IMG/VR virus record: IMGVR_UViG_3300027754_000069
Location: 1 to 64,000 of that record
DNA length: 64,000 nucleotides
Source of the DNA: a virus
Reading direction: 5' to 3' (one strand)
A model generated the notes under the pieces. The model did no database searches. It saw nothing but the letters and a program-made list of their open reading frames with translations, and had not been told where the DNA came from. How positions within the stretch are numbered: the stretch's first letter is position 1; each line of letters opens with the position of its first letter. The translations under genes were made by a program, and so were the position numbers. Shown here one piece after another: positions 17,302-25,630 of the stretch.

Positions 17302-17455
17302 CTGGTGCAGCCTCCTTCTTTACAGTCAACTCTTCTAATAAAGCAAGTCGGTCATCATCTGATGGGAATTGCATCTTTGCAATATCCCAAGCAAGAGGAG
17401 CTAAATCAAAGCCAAGGTACTCAAGGTTCTCTTCGAACTTCTTGAGTACTCTCAT
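17276..17455 (-). CDS. Small conserved virion-cassette protein (59 aa)
   Basis: A short frame beginning MRVLKKFEENLEYLGFDLAP. B's counterpart (57,810-58,016, 68 aa) begins MKVFKKFEENLEYLGFELAP, so the gene is conserved. Its ATG overlaps the TGA of the upstream 131-aa gene (ATGA), and its end overlaps the start of the giant protein by 26 bases. Helical and acidic; the function is unknown. Its place directly before the giant protein suggests an assembly partner or translational coupling role. Confidence 0.7.
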   Translation of the reverse strand: MRVLKKFEENLEYLGFDLAPLAWDIAKMQFPSDDDRLALLEELTVKKEAAPGVNDGMVE

Positions 17456-17847
17456 TCGCTTTGACTCCTTAAATATCTGACAAATGCTTTCATAGTTCCG
17501 CTTGATTCTGGTGAATCTGCATAACGAACCATTAATGGCATGAATTTTGCAATCTTGCTTAGGTCATCTAATTGAGATTCAACTGGTGACTTCATATTAA
17601 GAATGCTGCTACCTGGACCTGGACCAGCATCAACACCTGTAGTAACAGGTTCATCTGGTCTACGAGTTGGTGCTGTTAGCGGAACTACTTCCGCTAATGG
17701 ACTAGGTGACTTTGCCATAGGTGCGCCAGCTTGTTCTGCTTGAAATTGCTTTTGCTCACCATAGGCTGCATCAGGCAATCTTTTTGCTCCTTGTATATCA
17801 GTCCTTTTGGAAAACTTTCCAGGACCTGAAGGCTGCATCATTGACAT
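17452..17847 (-). CDS. Virion-cassette protein (131 aa)
   Basis: A 131-aa protein with a Pro/Gly-rich N-terminal half (GPGKFSKRxDIQGAKRLP, then AAYGEQK, later DEPVTTGVDAGPGPGS) and a helical C-terminal 45 aa ending KAFVRYLRSQSE. The B homologue (58,013-58,429, 138 aa) conserves all of these. The extended N-terminus and short helical end suggest a peptide-like virion component or adaptor. No known family was recognised. Confidence 0.65.
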   Translation of the reverse strand: MSMMQPSGPGKFSKRTDIQGAKRLPDAAYGEQKQFQAEQAGAPMAKSPSPLAEVVPLTAPTRRPDEPVTTGVDAGPGPGSSILNMKSPVESQLDDLSKIAKFMPLMVRYADSPESSGTMKAFVRYLRSQSE

Positions 17848-17855
17848 TATTTACC

Positions 17856-19355
17856 CTACTTCTTCTTAATATTAACCTTTGTTCCAGACCAAATCATTGA
17901 GCCCTTCTTATACTTAGGGTCATTCATTAGTTTTGGATTGATTGCTCGTACTTCAGATACTGTAAGCCCAGCATTCTTTGCAATACCTGATAAGGTATCA
18001 CCCTTCTTTACTGTGTATTTAGTGGTAGAACCACCACCACCAACAGATGGCTTAGAAGCTGCACCTGCTGCTGGACGTGTTTTAGAACCAGCCTTATATG
18101 CTGCAGTTCCTGGCACTAAGCTTTCTCCGCCTTTGCCATAACGTAATTTCTTGTTTTGATTTTCTGCCTTTGTAATCTTTTTGTTAAGTTCGTCCATACG
18201 TTGACGACGAGTTTTGCCAACAAGACCCATAGTTGCAAGATTAGCAAGGTTGCTTGCTTGTGTTACAGCACCTTCTTTAGCTGACATTGGCTTATCACCA
18301 AGCTTTGCCTTAAGACGGTTAATTTCTTTAAGGTCTTTGAATGTTGAACCTTTACCAGCGGAAACAACTTCTCCAGCAACCATAGCTAATGGGAATTTTT
18401 TAGCTGCAAACTTAGCTACACGAAATGTACGTGAACTCTTCTTAGCAACCTTTACTGCTTTACCTTCTGGCTTAGCAGTTGCCCTAGCTTTTTCTGCTTG
18501 AGGAGTTTGTGTCTTGCCTTTAGCAGAGTTAGCAAGTGCCTTGTTCTTTGCAGCAACACGTGCCTTTGCTTCTTCAAGACCTTTAGCCTCGTTACGCTTT
18601 AAATCAGCAAGCGTTACACGCTTAGGAGCTTTTGCTTCTGGCTTAGATGCTGCTTTAGCTGCTGGCTTTTCCTTAAATAGATTTGGATTAGCTGCTTTGG
18701 CTGCCTCTGCTGGTGTCTTACCTGCAGCACGAGCTGCTTCGTAAGTTGAAGGTTTAGCACCTGGCTTATTTGACTTCCAGTTTCTACGTTCTTCTGGTGT
18801 CATCTTTGCCCATGCTGCTTTATTGGCAGCAGATTTTGTCATCTTTGGCGCATCAGCAGTTTTTGCTGGAGCTTGTGGCTTAGGCGCTGTAGCTTTCTTT
18901 GAAGTTGGCTTCTTAGCAGCTGGCTTCTTTGTGTCTGACATAATTTCTTCAGCACGAGCTTTAGATACAACCTTGCCATTTTCTACAAAAGACTTACCTT
19001 TAGCTGAAACGGTTGACTTCTTAGTCGTTGGCTTCTTAGGCGCTTCTGCTTCTGCAGGAGTAGCCTTCTTGCCACCGTACTCACCAAATTCATCCCGCAT
19101 GCTAGAACGAAACTTTTCACGTGCTGTTTTTTGAGTAGCTTCGTAATCAGATTTCTTGAGATATGCGTTTTTGCCAAGGTCTGTCTTAGCAGATTCTGAA
19201 ACTTCTTTAGCAACAATTCTATCTTCGGCACTAATTTTTAACTTAGGGTCACGTTTTGCTGCTTGTTTCTTACCAGGAAATGCTGCCTTAGCAGCAGGTT
19301 TGGCAGCCTGCTTTGCCTGCCGATACTTTCGTGTGGTTGCCTTTTTGGCTGCCAT
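17856..19355 (-). CDS. Lys/Ala-rich virion protein with C-terminal LysM (499 aa)
   Basis: Residues 1-330 are extremely rich in Lys, Ala and Pro (repeats such as KKPTTKKSTVSAKGK), resembling histone-like tails, and could bind packaged DNA. Around 400-425 is a VPGTAAYKAGSKTRP module, and residues about 450-497 form a LysM domain (YTVKKGDTLSGIAKNAGLTV). B's homologue (58,436-59,914, 492 aa) has the same architecture, but its LysM is of a different subtype and its VPGTAAY module sits instead in another protein (52,095-52,904). I infer a DNA-associated ejection protein with cell-wall affinity. Confidence 0.65.
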   Translation of the reverse strand: MAAKKATTRKYRQAKQAAKPAAKAAFPGKKQAAKRDPKLKISAEDRIVAKEVSESAKTDLGKNAYLKKSDYEATQKTAREKFRSSMRDEFGEYGGKKATPAEAEAPKKPTTKKSTVSAKGKSFVENGKVVSKARAEEIMSDTKKPAAKKPTSKKATAPKPQAPAKTADAPKMTKSAANKAAWAKMTPEERRNWKSNKPGAKPSTYEAARAAGKTPAEAAKAANPNLFKEKPAAKAASKPEAKAPKRVTLADLKRNEAKGLEEAKARVAAKNKALANSAKGKTQTPQAEKARATAKPEGKAVKVAKKSSRTFRVAKFAAKKFPLAMVAGEVVSAGKGSTFKDLKEINRLKAKLGDKPMSAKEGAVTQASNLANLATMGLVGKTRRQRMDELNKKITKAENQNKKLRYGKGGESLVPGTAAYKAGSKTRPAAGAASKPSVGGGGSTTKYTVKKGDTLSGIAKNAGLTVSEVRAINPKLMNDPKYKKGSMIWSGTKVNIKKK

Positions 19356-19373
19356 GATTATCCTTTACTTAAA

Positions 19374-19697
19374 TTACTTAGTGCGACGAATGATTGATTC
19401 AGCTCGCGATAATGTACGTTTGCGGTCTGCGATTCGACGTGCCTGCATTTGCTTTGTTTCTTTATCAGATAAACTTGTTGCACCTTTAGGGATAGTAAAA
19501 AGTGTATCTGCAGTTTTAGGGCTTTGTGCTAATTTACCAAATGCTATTCCTTGGCTAGGTGTCATTGGAAATTTATATGAAGTATTTGGATTATAATTAT
19601 TTGGTCCTTCTACCTTAACTTTTTTAGCCATTGTCTTTTTCTTAGCGGTAGATGATGCAACTACCTTTTTAGGTGCTGGCTTTTTTGCTTTTGCCAT
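19374..19697 (-). CDS. Small basic protein (107 aa)
   Basis: A 107-aa protein with a Lys/Ala/Pro-rich start (MAKAKKPAPKKVVASSTAKK), the segment containing NYNPNTSYKFPMTPSQG, and an Arg-rich C-terminal helix. It occupies the place of B's 180-aa Pro/Lys/Thr-repeat protein (59,917-60,459), but the two show little similarity beyond base composition. It may be a second DNA-binding packaged protein. The function is unknown. Confidence 0.55.
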   Translation of the reverse strand: MAKAKKPAPKKVVASSTAKKKTMAKKVKVEGPNNYNPNTSYKFPMTPSQGIAFGKLAQSPKTADTLFTIPKGATSLSDKETKQMQARRIADRKRTLSRAESIIRRTK

Positions 19698-19705
19698 TGT
19701 TATCC

Positions 19706-19855
19706 TTACTTAAGTTTGTTTTTGCTACCCTTGATTGTCTTAGGTGCCTTTGCTACGTCAACTTGACCTAGACCAATGCCTTTTCCTGCTGGCTTCTTGC
19801 CCATGATTGCTGAGCTTGTTGGTGCTTTTGTCATCTTTCCTTGCTTTCCGAACAT
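19706..19855 (-). CDS. Small basic protein MFGKQGK family (49 aa)
   Basis: A 49-codon frame starting MFGKQGKMTKAPTSSAIMGK and ending KGSKNKLK. B has a matching 49-aa frame (60,490-60,639) starting MFGKQGKSAKAPTSTAIMGK and ending KGNNNKLK. Equal length, conserved ends and an upstream GGAGAAAA ribosome site support a real gene. It lies right after the portal gene. The basic Gly/Lys composition suggests a packaged or nucleic-acid-binding peptide; the function is unknown. Confidence 0.7.
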   Translation of the reverse strand: MFGKQGKMTKAPTSSAIMGKKPAGKGIGLGQVDVAKAPKTIKGSKNKLK

Positions 19856-19868
19856 TTTTTCTCCTTGT

Positions 19869-21626
19869 TTATGCTGGTATTTGACGAGTTACTCTTGCTG
19901 CAAGATTTGGGTTTCCACCGCCAGTTAGACCTGCAAGAAGTTCTTGCATTGCTGGACGTTGTTGTTGGAATTCTGGCGCACCCGCGCCACCCATACCCTG
20001 TTCTGGACCTGCGCCCATTCCAGATGCTTCTGGCATCTGAGGTTGTGCTGGTTCTGGCTTGAACGCTTTGGCAACCGCGTCTTCTAACGAGGTACCCTTT
20101 TTACGTTCGGCAATAACTGCAGCCATTTTTTCAACAATCTTCATTGGGTCTTGACCTTGCATTACCATTTGTGGAATTGCTTGAGCCATTGATGCAACTG
20201 ACGCCTTGAGGGAGTCACGCATCTCTTCAATATCAATTGCTCGCTCTTCTTCTCCAGCATTGAGCGAAATCGGTAGATTGCGACGTAGCATCCCACGAGA
20301 GATTAGCTTGTCACCACGAGCTTGTAGACCCCAGACAAGTGCTCGGTTAGGGTCTAGACCTGCCATTAATCCGTATTCAACAGTAACTCCATAGTTACCT
20401 ATGATGTCAGATGATGGCTTGTACTTTAACTTGTATGGAACTCCATTTGCTGTAGCAGATACTTCACGTGTTATGTTCTCGAAGAATGCTTCGTCTGTAG
20501 CAAATGCTAGTGAAATTGCTTGACCAATTGCTTCGCCAAGTACTGATTGAATAACTTTAATCTGTGAATCAAATCCAGCCATAAGTGCCTTGACACCTTG
20601 ACCAGTAACGATAGAACCTTCAGCTTGACCTGCACGTGCCTGTGGGAAACGAGTTCCCAACTTCATTTCATCGGCTAGGACATTGTTTTCCGCAAACGCG
20701 AACTGAGGTACATCCAGATTAATACGACGAATTTTCTCAGGGGAGTTAGAACGAATAACTGAATCAGGACCAACGGAAAGCTGAGTAACGTCATTAGGCA
20801 AAGCAAGAGGAGCTTCAACAGATTTTTGGACAGCTTCCATAGTAAGGAGAGCCAAACGTGCTTTCGCCGCGTAGACTGGTAGTACGTCGTCGAATGACCC
20901 TCGGACTTCGCCATCAAGCGAAGGACGCTGAGCAATTGCAACTGGGACTTTACCGATTTTGTTTTCTGTTTGTGCAAGTACTATTCCTCCACGTTCTGGA
21001 ATAAACATGACTGTTTGCTTCTTGTCTGACCAACGTACAACTTCAAGTAGCTGGTTGCTATCTCCACGAGAGAATGCACCTGTTTGTAGAATTTGATTAG
21101 CGTACTCAGGGAACTGAGCTGCTAAATCTCCCGCCTTACGATAGTAAGAACGAGCATAAACTTGGACATCGCCAAATCTATCAACGTCATAGTATGCACC
21201 CATGGAATTTTCAACATGGATGTGAGGACGTTTTTCTTTAAAGTTAGGTTCTACACGGAATACAACAAATCCGTATGTTGCCAACTGGTCTGCGCCACGC
21301 AGTAGTTCCGTTCCAAGACGAGATGATGCTACGTAGTAATTAGCAATCTTAGTTCTCTTGTCAGCCTTGGTACGCTGGTTATCATCGAGAGATGAATCGC
21401 CAGCAGCAGTAATGGTAGGTAGAACACCAGCTTGCTCAGATACATCACGAGCTACAACGTCGATAAGGTTAGCAATAATTGGTCGTGACCAATTTCCTTC
21501 TGGAAGCAACCCTTTGAATACTTGGTCTGCTTGTCCAGCACGAACTAAGGCAACATCGCGCATGCGCCTGTCGCGCTCGGAGTTTCTAGCTTTTAACTGT
21601 TCAAAAGCTTGTACAAGTTCTTTCAT
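19869..21626 (-). CDS. Portal protein (585 aa)
   Basis: Directly downstream of the large terminase, 585 aa, with features of podovirus portals: N-terminal VQAFEQLKARNSERDRRMRD, the WSRPIIANLIDVVARDVSEQ segment, a wing/stem region with KYKPSSDI(I/N)GNYGVTVEYGL and GMLRRNLPISLNAGEEERAI, and a Gln/Gly/Pro-rich C-terminal tail ending NLAARVTRQIPA. It forms the ring through which DNA enters and leaves the head. The B homologue (60,654-62,429) is about 90% identical; only the Pro/Gly-rich tail diverges. Confidence 0.85.
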   Translation of the reverse strand: MKELVQAFEQLKARNSERDRRMRDVALVRAGQADQVFKGLLPEGNWSRPIIANLIDVVARDVSEQAGVLPTITAAGDSSLDDNQRTKADKRTKIANYYVASSRLGTELLRGADQLATYGFVVFRVEPNFKEKRPHIHVENSMGAYYDVDRFGDVQVYARSYYRKAGDLAAQFPEYANQILQTGAFSRGDSNQLLEVVRWSDKKQTVMFIPERGGIVLAQTENKIGKVPVAIAQRPSLDGEVRGSFDDVLPVYAAKARLALLTMEAVQKSVEAPLALPNDVTQLSVGPDSVIRSNSPEKIRRINLDVPQFAFAENNVLADEMKLGTRFPQARAGQAEGSIVTGQGVKALMAGFDSQIKVIQSVLGEAIGQAISLAFATDEAFFENITREVSATANGVPYKLKYKPSSDIIGNYGVTVEYGLMAGLDPNRALVWGLQARGDKLISRGMLRRNLPISLNAGEEERAIDIEEMRDSLKASVASMAQAIPQMVMQGQDPMKIVEKMAAVIAERKKGTSLEDAVAKAFKPEPAQPQMPEASGMGAGPEQGMGGAGAPEFQQQRPAMQELLAGLTGGGNPNLAARVTRQIPA

Positions 21627-21630
21627 GGAA

Positions 21631-23520
21631 TCACAATCTCGCTATTCGCTGCGCTGCAGCTAAGTCATCTAAGTTGACAATGTACCTAGATTCAATCTCA
21701 TGACGAGGTGTGAATTCGTTTTTGAGGAAGTTGGGTACATTCGCTGAAGTAAGTAAAACATCACGGGCTACGATTTCACAGAACCATAACGCCATTACGG
21801 CGTCCATCTTTAATCGCTTGCCCTGTACTCCTGGTTGCCAGGTTACAAGTTGTTCTATTAACTTTTTAATATGTTCATTTCTTGAAGAATCAGGCAACTC
21901 AATTATGTTGTCACCTGCATGCTTCAAGTTGTTATTGGTACCGTCTCGCTTAACTACGGTTCCAAATAACGGAGCCAGAGAGGCTACGCCAAACTCTGGG
22001 TCTTGCTTATTATTACCAGTATAATGTGGTCGGTAATTAATACCACGTGTAGCGAGGAAGTTTCTAATTTCCTCGTCTTGTGTTAAGAAAAGCTGAAAAG
22101 CATTTGATTCCACAATGACAGTATGCGGTTTGTAAGCATCTGTCCATTCTTTTATCAAAGAGCGAATTGCTGCAGGTGTTGGGGCTGTCATGACGTGAAC
22201 GTCCATGACGTAGCGTTTGTGTGTTCTGCGGTCAACTGCGTAAGCTACAGCTGCGGTGTCGCCAGACATCGCTGGGTCGATACCAATAACGCGATAGAAG
22301 TTCTGTGCATTATCAGGATGACCCGCTGCGCCTGCAATCAAAGCACCCGATTTTCTCATTCCATTGACTGCGCCTCTGACGCATGTCGGGTCGAAGATTG
22401 CATTCTCCGCGATATCGAGATTTTGGTAAACCAAGGACCACTTGGAAGGACCAGCCTCGTTGCGAACCGCCGTTAAGCGTTCGCCTGTCCATCGGTCAAA
22501 GTTCCCATTTTCGTCAGGCACATCAGTGTCTGTGAGGGGTTGCTCTGATTTTGCCCAAAGAGTTTTCCAATCCTTTGGATTGTCAGCGTACTGAAGTACT
22601 GCTGGCATGGACAAATATGACCACGGAAGGACACCGTCCGTGTAATGCGTTGAGTTGCGAAGTTCTTTATATAAGTCAACTGCTGATACGCGAGTACCAA
22701 CAACAAGAAGCTGACCACCACCTGGTGGAAGGCGGGAGGCAACTTCTTGTCTAATCCATTCTTGTTGCTTAGCCCATTCATTGGCGTTAGACAACGTCAC
22801 AACGTCGTCTAGCACAATTAAATCTGCACGTGCTCCATAGACCTGACCGCCCATACCGATAGCTTCAACGGTTGGGTCTTTAGCGTCATTGTCGCGGATA
22901 TCTCCGCCAAGGTAAATCTTGTTAGCCGACCACTGGTCGGCGGTTGCTTTGTAACCATCTGCTGGTCCAAAAGCTGCCTGTAGGTCAGCGTACCGAGGAT
23001 GTGTCAGTCGCTGCTTAATAGCGTAAAGAAACTTCTTAGCCTGCTCCTGGGTTTTCGAAATAACGATAACCGAGATATTAGGGTTCTTGACGATACGGTA
23101 GGTCACGTAGTTAATCGTAATGGTCATAGTCTTGGCGTGGTTTGGTGGTATGTTTACCAACAAACGAGCTAGACCAGCCGAGCCTTTTTCGTAGGTCATA
23201 GCTGGGTCAATCCAGCGGGGCTCTCGACCTTCTAGCATATCGACCACGTTAAGCATGTGGTCCCAGACTTTGGCACCAAGATATTTCTCGGAGAACTCGG
23301 CGAAATCTGAAAGATTCGTCCGAGCATCTTCTGCCAAATCGGCTGTTCTAAACCGAGCATTATCTATAAAGGCAGCGAAGCCTTGAGCTTCGCGCCGTTG
23401 GGTGTCATACCAAGAACGACTTCTACCAATAACTTTTAGAGAATCGGCGATGGTGCGCCCTTGGCGTACCAAGTCGATAAGTTCTTTACGTGCCTCTTCT
23501 GGGGTTAAGTTTCTTTCCAA
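21631..23520 (-). CDS. terL: Terminase large subunit with N-terminal helix-turn-helix (629 aa)
   Basis: This is the DNA-packaging motor. Residues about 5-45 look like a helix-turn-helix recognition segment (GRTIADSLKVIGRSRSWYDT), suggesting a fused small-subunit-like domain; no separate small terminase gene was found. The ATPase part has a Walker A-like IPPNHAKTMT (about 124-133) and Walker B LIVLDD (234-239). The RNase H-like nuclease begins RVIGIDPAMSGDTAA, with Asp415 as the likely first metal ligand. It is the first gene of the late operon and is followed four bases later by the portal start. Confidence 0.9.
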   Translation of the reverse strand: MERNLTPEEARKELIDLVRQGRTIADSLKVIGRSRSWYDTQRREAQGFAAFIDNARFRTADLAEDARTNLSDFAEFSEKYLGAKVWDHMLNVVDMLEGREPRWIDPAMTYEKGSAGLARLLVNIPPNHAKTMTITINYVTYRIVKNPNISVIVISKTQEQAKKFLYAIKQRLTHPRYADLQAAFGPADGYKATADQWSANKIYLGGDIRDNDAKDPTVEAIGMGGQVYGARADLIVLDDVVTLSNANEWAKQQEWIRQEVASRLPPGGGQLLVVGTRVSAVDLYKELRNSTHYTDGVLPWSYLSMPAVLQYADNPKDWKTLWAKSEQPLTDTDVPDENGNFDRWTGERLTAVRNEAGPSKWSLVYQNLDIAENAIFDPTCVRGAVNGMRKSGALIAGAAGHPDNAQNFYRVIGIDPAMSGDTAAVAYAVDRRTHKRYVMDVHVMTAPTPAAIRSLIKEWTDAYKPHTVIVESNAFQLFLTQDEEIRNFLATRGINYRPHYTGNNKQDPEFGVASLAPLFGTVVKRDGTNNNLKHAGDNIIELPDSSRNEHIKKLIEQLVTWQPGVQGKRLKMDAVMALWFCEIVARDVLLTSANVPNFLKNEFTPRHEIESRYIVNLDDLAAAQRIARL

Positions 23521-23817
23521 GTCATCTCCAGTACCTGTAGGGGTCTACAAGAGGATAGACAGAGGTATCCCCACATAAGCATATTTACCAAACTAAGCAG
23601 GCGTTAAGCCTGCGTCTAAGGCTCAGTGGAACTTCGCCTTTATACTTATATAGGGGTCTAGAGAGTCGGCGTGTCTCAATAGCATTTGGAAATTATTTTT
23701 AGTTATTTTATATAACCGCAGGTCAGCAGCTGTTTCTGGTGAAAATATTTTAGGTGATAGTGGGGGGCGGGTGGGGGGTGGGGTTAAAAACCCTAGGGGT
23801 CGGCAGGGGCGGACGCA
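23521..23817 (-). promoter_or_regulatory. Non-coding region upstream of terminase: likely late promoter, G-rich tract
   Basis: No supported gene lies between the terminase start and the terminator at 23,818. On the minus strand an AT-rich block reading TATATAAGTATAAAGG (about 23,638-23,654) is a candidate late promoter element. Further out is a G-rich tract (23,762-23,783). A frame of 76 codons at 23,623-23,853 is Pro/Arg-rich, crosses the terminator and has no homologue visible here, so I reject it. The region beside the terminase is also where a packaging site would be expected. Confidence 0.45.
23762..23783 (+). other. Potential G-quadruplex (four G-runs)
   Basis: The plus strand carries runs of 6, 3, 6 and 4 G separated by single bases, meeting the usual sequence rule for an intramolecular G-quadruplex. 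It stands out in a genome of moderate G+C. It lies about 240 bases upstream of the terminase start in non-coding DNA. Confidence 0.6.
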
Positions 23818-23842
23818 CAAAAAAAGGGGCAAGGGTTGCCCC
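23818..23842 (-). terminator. Rho-independent terminator of the two-gene minus unit
   Basis: GGGGCAA (23,826-23,832) pairs with TTGCCCC (23,836-23,842) around a 3-base loop; the adjacent A-run at about 23,819-23,825 becomes a U-run on the minus transcript. It would end transcription of the genes at 24,317-23,932 and insulate the late promoter region. Confidence 0.8.
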
Positions 23843-23931
23843 CTGCCCCGCATGAATTACGCCTGCGTAGGTGAGCCCCTCCCCCACTCCATGGTGTGGA
23901 GCGAGAGAGAGGCTTGACTATCTGTAGAGGG

Positions 23932-24048
23932 TTAACCCTCGTCTATCCATCCGTCCCGTTCAATGTCGGGCTCGCATACGCATCTACTTGGTTGGACGTT
24001 GATGCGCCCACACGTTGGACACGTTCTGAATTGTCCCTTGTCACTCAT
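23932..24048 (-). CDS. 38-aa zinc-ribbon-like miniprotein
   Basis: A 38-codon frame beginning MSDKGQFRTCPTCGRINVQP with two Cys pairs (C-P-T-C at 10-13 and C-V-C at 23-25) and an acidic C-terminus. Its ATG overlaps the TGA of the upstream 90-aa gene (ATGA), indicating translational coupling. A terminator follows 90 bases downstream. The Cys arrangement suggests a single zinc site; the function is unknown. I found no B counterpart because this region of B lies outside the window. Confidence 0.6.
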   Translation of the reverse strand: MSDKGQFRTCPTCGRINVQPSRCVCEPDIERDGWIDEG

Positions 24049-24317
24049 GCGCTCACCCGCTTGAGAACTACGCGAAGGTTACTCGCGACGATACTTAACT
24101 CACGCACTCCGAAGCTTTCGACTACGTCGAACACGATACCGACCTTGCCTTTACCTAGTGGAACTAGGTCACCTAGTTGAGCATACTTGAGCGAGGTTAA
24201 TTCGAAATCTGGTACATGGTCGAGCGAAGGTACGTTATAGAAACTCTTAACTTCGTTAACTTCATCCTTGAGATTTACTAGTAAATCATCGTGTGTCCAT
24301 GCTGTAATCATCTTCAT
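24045..24317 (-). CDS. Hypothetical protein in isolated minus-strand unit (90 aa)
   Basis: A 90-aa frame starting MKMITAWTHDDLLVNLKDEV, preceded on the minus strand by the ACCGAAAGG ribosome-binding context used by several genes of this phage. The middle has a Gly/Lys/Val-rich beta-type segment (GDLVPLGKGKVGIVFDVV), which could be a small SH3-like barrel. It is transcribed away from the early operon, so it may be a separately regulated early gene. No family was recognised. Confidence 0.65.
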   Translation of the reverse strand: MKMITAWTHDDLLVNLKDEVNEVKSFYNVPSLDHVPDFELTSLKYAQLGDLVPLGKGKVGIVFDVVESFGVRELSIVASNLRVVLKRVSA

Positions 24318-24653
24318 GCCTTTCGGTTAATTCAACCAACCCAGCGCTGATTGAATGACACCAGAATACACGACCAGCCCCAGCATGTCAAATTCAGACG
24401 GACAGGAGGCGTGTCTTGAGCCTATCGTCATGTCATACATACATGAACACCCATCCACATACACATCGGCACATACACACACGCGCAGGGACATGCCTGC
24501 ATGCATACGGATGGATGACAGTTCACGCGGATTGGTTACTAACAGGCGGGCGCCGTGATGCAGGCGCTACGCGCATCTCAAGATAGCAAAGCAAAGCTTT
24601 GCATTATTAAGGAGTGACCAGCCAAAATTTGGTTGGCAGATTGGAGAAAAGTT
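24318..24653. promoter_or_regulatory. Divergent control region between minus unit and early operon
   Basis: 336 bases with no credible gene. It separates a minus-strand unit from the plus-strand early operon, so it should hold divergent promoters. Visible structure: a CA/TA-rich stretch with repeated CATACA/ACACA words (about 24,435-24,485), the palindromic segment GCATGCAT with an adjacent copy of CATGCCTG (about 24,490-24,508), and the first copy of a covarying hairpin (24,586-24,602). I cannot assign a -10/-35 pair with confidence. Confidence 0.45.
24586..24602 (+). promoter_or_regulatory. Covarying hairpin element, copy 1
   Basis: GCAAAGC-AAA-GCTTTGC forms a perfect 7-bp stem with an AAA loop, preceded by AGATA and followed by an AT-rich stretch then AAGGAG. 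It lies about 50 bases before the first early gene. Two more copies (25,631 and 27,086) differ only at stem position 4 and its partner, with pairing maintained. Confidence 0.75.
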
Positions 24654-24827
24654 ATGAACGGTTATGGACTCTATTGGGGAGACTTCCTTGCAATTGGGAT
24701 TCTCTTCAGCGTGATTGGCATCCTACTCGTGGCTCTTGCATGGGACTACGTGGACATCAAGATAGCAGACCGTAGGTCTGCAGATATAGAGAAGCACTGG
24801 GCAACAACGATTCGAGAGGAACGATAA
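24654..24827 (+). CDS. Small membrane protein, first early gene (57 aa)
   Basis: The ATG at 24,654 is preceded by GGAGAAAA, so I prefer it to a TTG 21 bases upstream. The protein begins MNGYGLYWGDFLAIGILFSV, with one strong transmembrane helix (about residues 11-31) and a charged cytoplasmic tail ending in TTIREER. The stop overlaps the next start (TAATG). As first gene of the early operon it may act on the host membrane or superinfection, but this is speculation. Confidence 0.65.
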   Translation: MNGYGLYWGDFLAIGILFSVIGILLVALAWDYVDIKIADRRSADIEKHWATTIREER

Positions 24828-25003
24828 TGGATTACAAAGTAAAACTCAACTGGCAAGAAGACGAGTTCGCATCTCGCGGAACAACCTACTTCGTAGAGTT
24901 CCTGAAGATGGATGACACTTCTCTAGGAGAAGTGGATGGCAACTCATGGCAAGAAGTATTCACCAAAGCGGTGAATTACCTACAAGAGATAGGAGAAATC
25001 TAA
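24827..25003 (+). CDS. Hypothetical early protein (58 aa)
   Basis: A 58-codon frame beginning MDYKVKLNWQEDEFASRGTT, ending YLQEIGEI. It overlaps both neighbours by one base (TAATG at each end), the coupling pattern of real genes here. The protein is acidic with an alternating beta pattern. No family was recognised. Confidence 0.65.
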   Translation: MDYKVKLNWQEDEFASRGTTYFVEFLKMDDTSLGEVDGNSWQEVFTKAVNYLQEIGEI

Positions 25004-25362
25004 TGGGAGCACGTATCAATTTCGTACTGAAGGTATACCCGACAGAGCAAGCACACGTCACGCTCTACTCACATTGGGGCGAGACTACTTGGCGTTACGA
25101 TTTAGCAATGGCATTGCTACATGCCAAGCCTCGATGGGATGACCAGAACTACGGAGCACGAATAGTTGTTTCACAACTAATCGGTGACAACTGGAACAAT
25201 GAGACAGGCTACGGCTTGTTCACAAGCGTTGACGGCGAGGACTTAGGGGACACCACTGTAGTGGTGGACTTTACAAATCAAACAGTCAATGATACAGGCA
25301 ACGAACATTCGTTCGGTGCTTTCATCGAATACCAAACGGAAATGGTGGAATATCATGGGTAA
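25003..25362 (+). CDS. Conserved-type early protein (119 aa)
   Basis: The start MGARINFVLKVYPTEQAHVT at 25,003 is fixed by its overlap with the upstream TAA. The 119-aa protein contains two Trp-rich segments (SHWGETTWRYDLAMALLHAK) and an acidic beta region (DGEDLGDTTVVVDF). It resembles uncharacterised early proteins of actinobacterial phages in general character, but I cannot name a family. It is followed by a gene overlapping 8 bases. Confidence 0.65.
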   Translation: MGARINFVLKVYPTEQAHVTLYSHWGETTWRYDLAMALLHAKPRWDDQNYGARIVVSQLIGDNWNNETGYGLFTSVDGEDLGDTTVVVDFTNQTVNDTGNEHSFGAFIEYQTEMVEYHG

Positions 25363-25627
25363 CGCAACAGCGCAAGACTTAGCAGAGAATGTCATAGACA
25401 TTCGTCAATCAGTGGCGATTCAATTGCGAAGCAATCACTATCCGCCAGTACCTCTCAGCATGGTGGAACCATGTATCGAAGCCATCTATGCAGTATCGGA
25501 TGGTGATACTCATAAGAGTATCCAACTACCAGACGGTGTCGAGTGGCGTGGCTACCCGACAGCCCCTGCATATGCCATCGTCGAGGGGCATCATCTCGAA
25601 CCATGGTGTGACTTCGACCATCAATAG
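25355..25627 (+). CDS. Hypothetical early protein (90 aa)
   Basis: The MGNATAQDLAENVIDIRQSV start at 25,355 is preceded by a GGTGGAATATC ribosome site inside the preceding gene and gives an 8-base overlap; a longer frame upstream lacks such a site. The 90-aa protein ends in an acidic His-rich tail (EGHHLEPWCDFDHQ). It is the last gene before the second covarying hairpin. No function was recognised. Confidence 0.6.
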   Translation: MGNATAQDLAENVIDIRQSVAIQLRSNHYPPVPLSMVEPCIEAIYAVSDGDTHKSIQLPDGVEWRGYPTAPAYAIVEGHHLEPWCDFDHQ

Positions 25628-25630
25628 ATA

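Noticed and set aside
23623-23853. 76-codon minus-strand frame, Pro/Arg-rich
   Set aside because: It crosses the terminator hairpin and the G-rich tract; its composition is that of translated non-coding sequence and it has no good start context.
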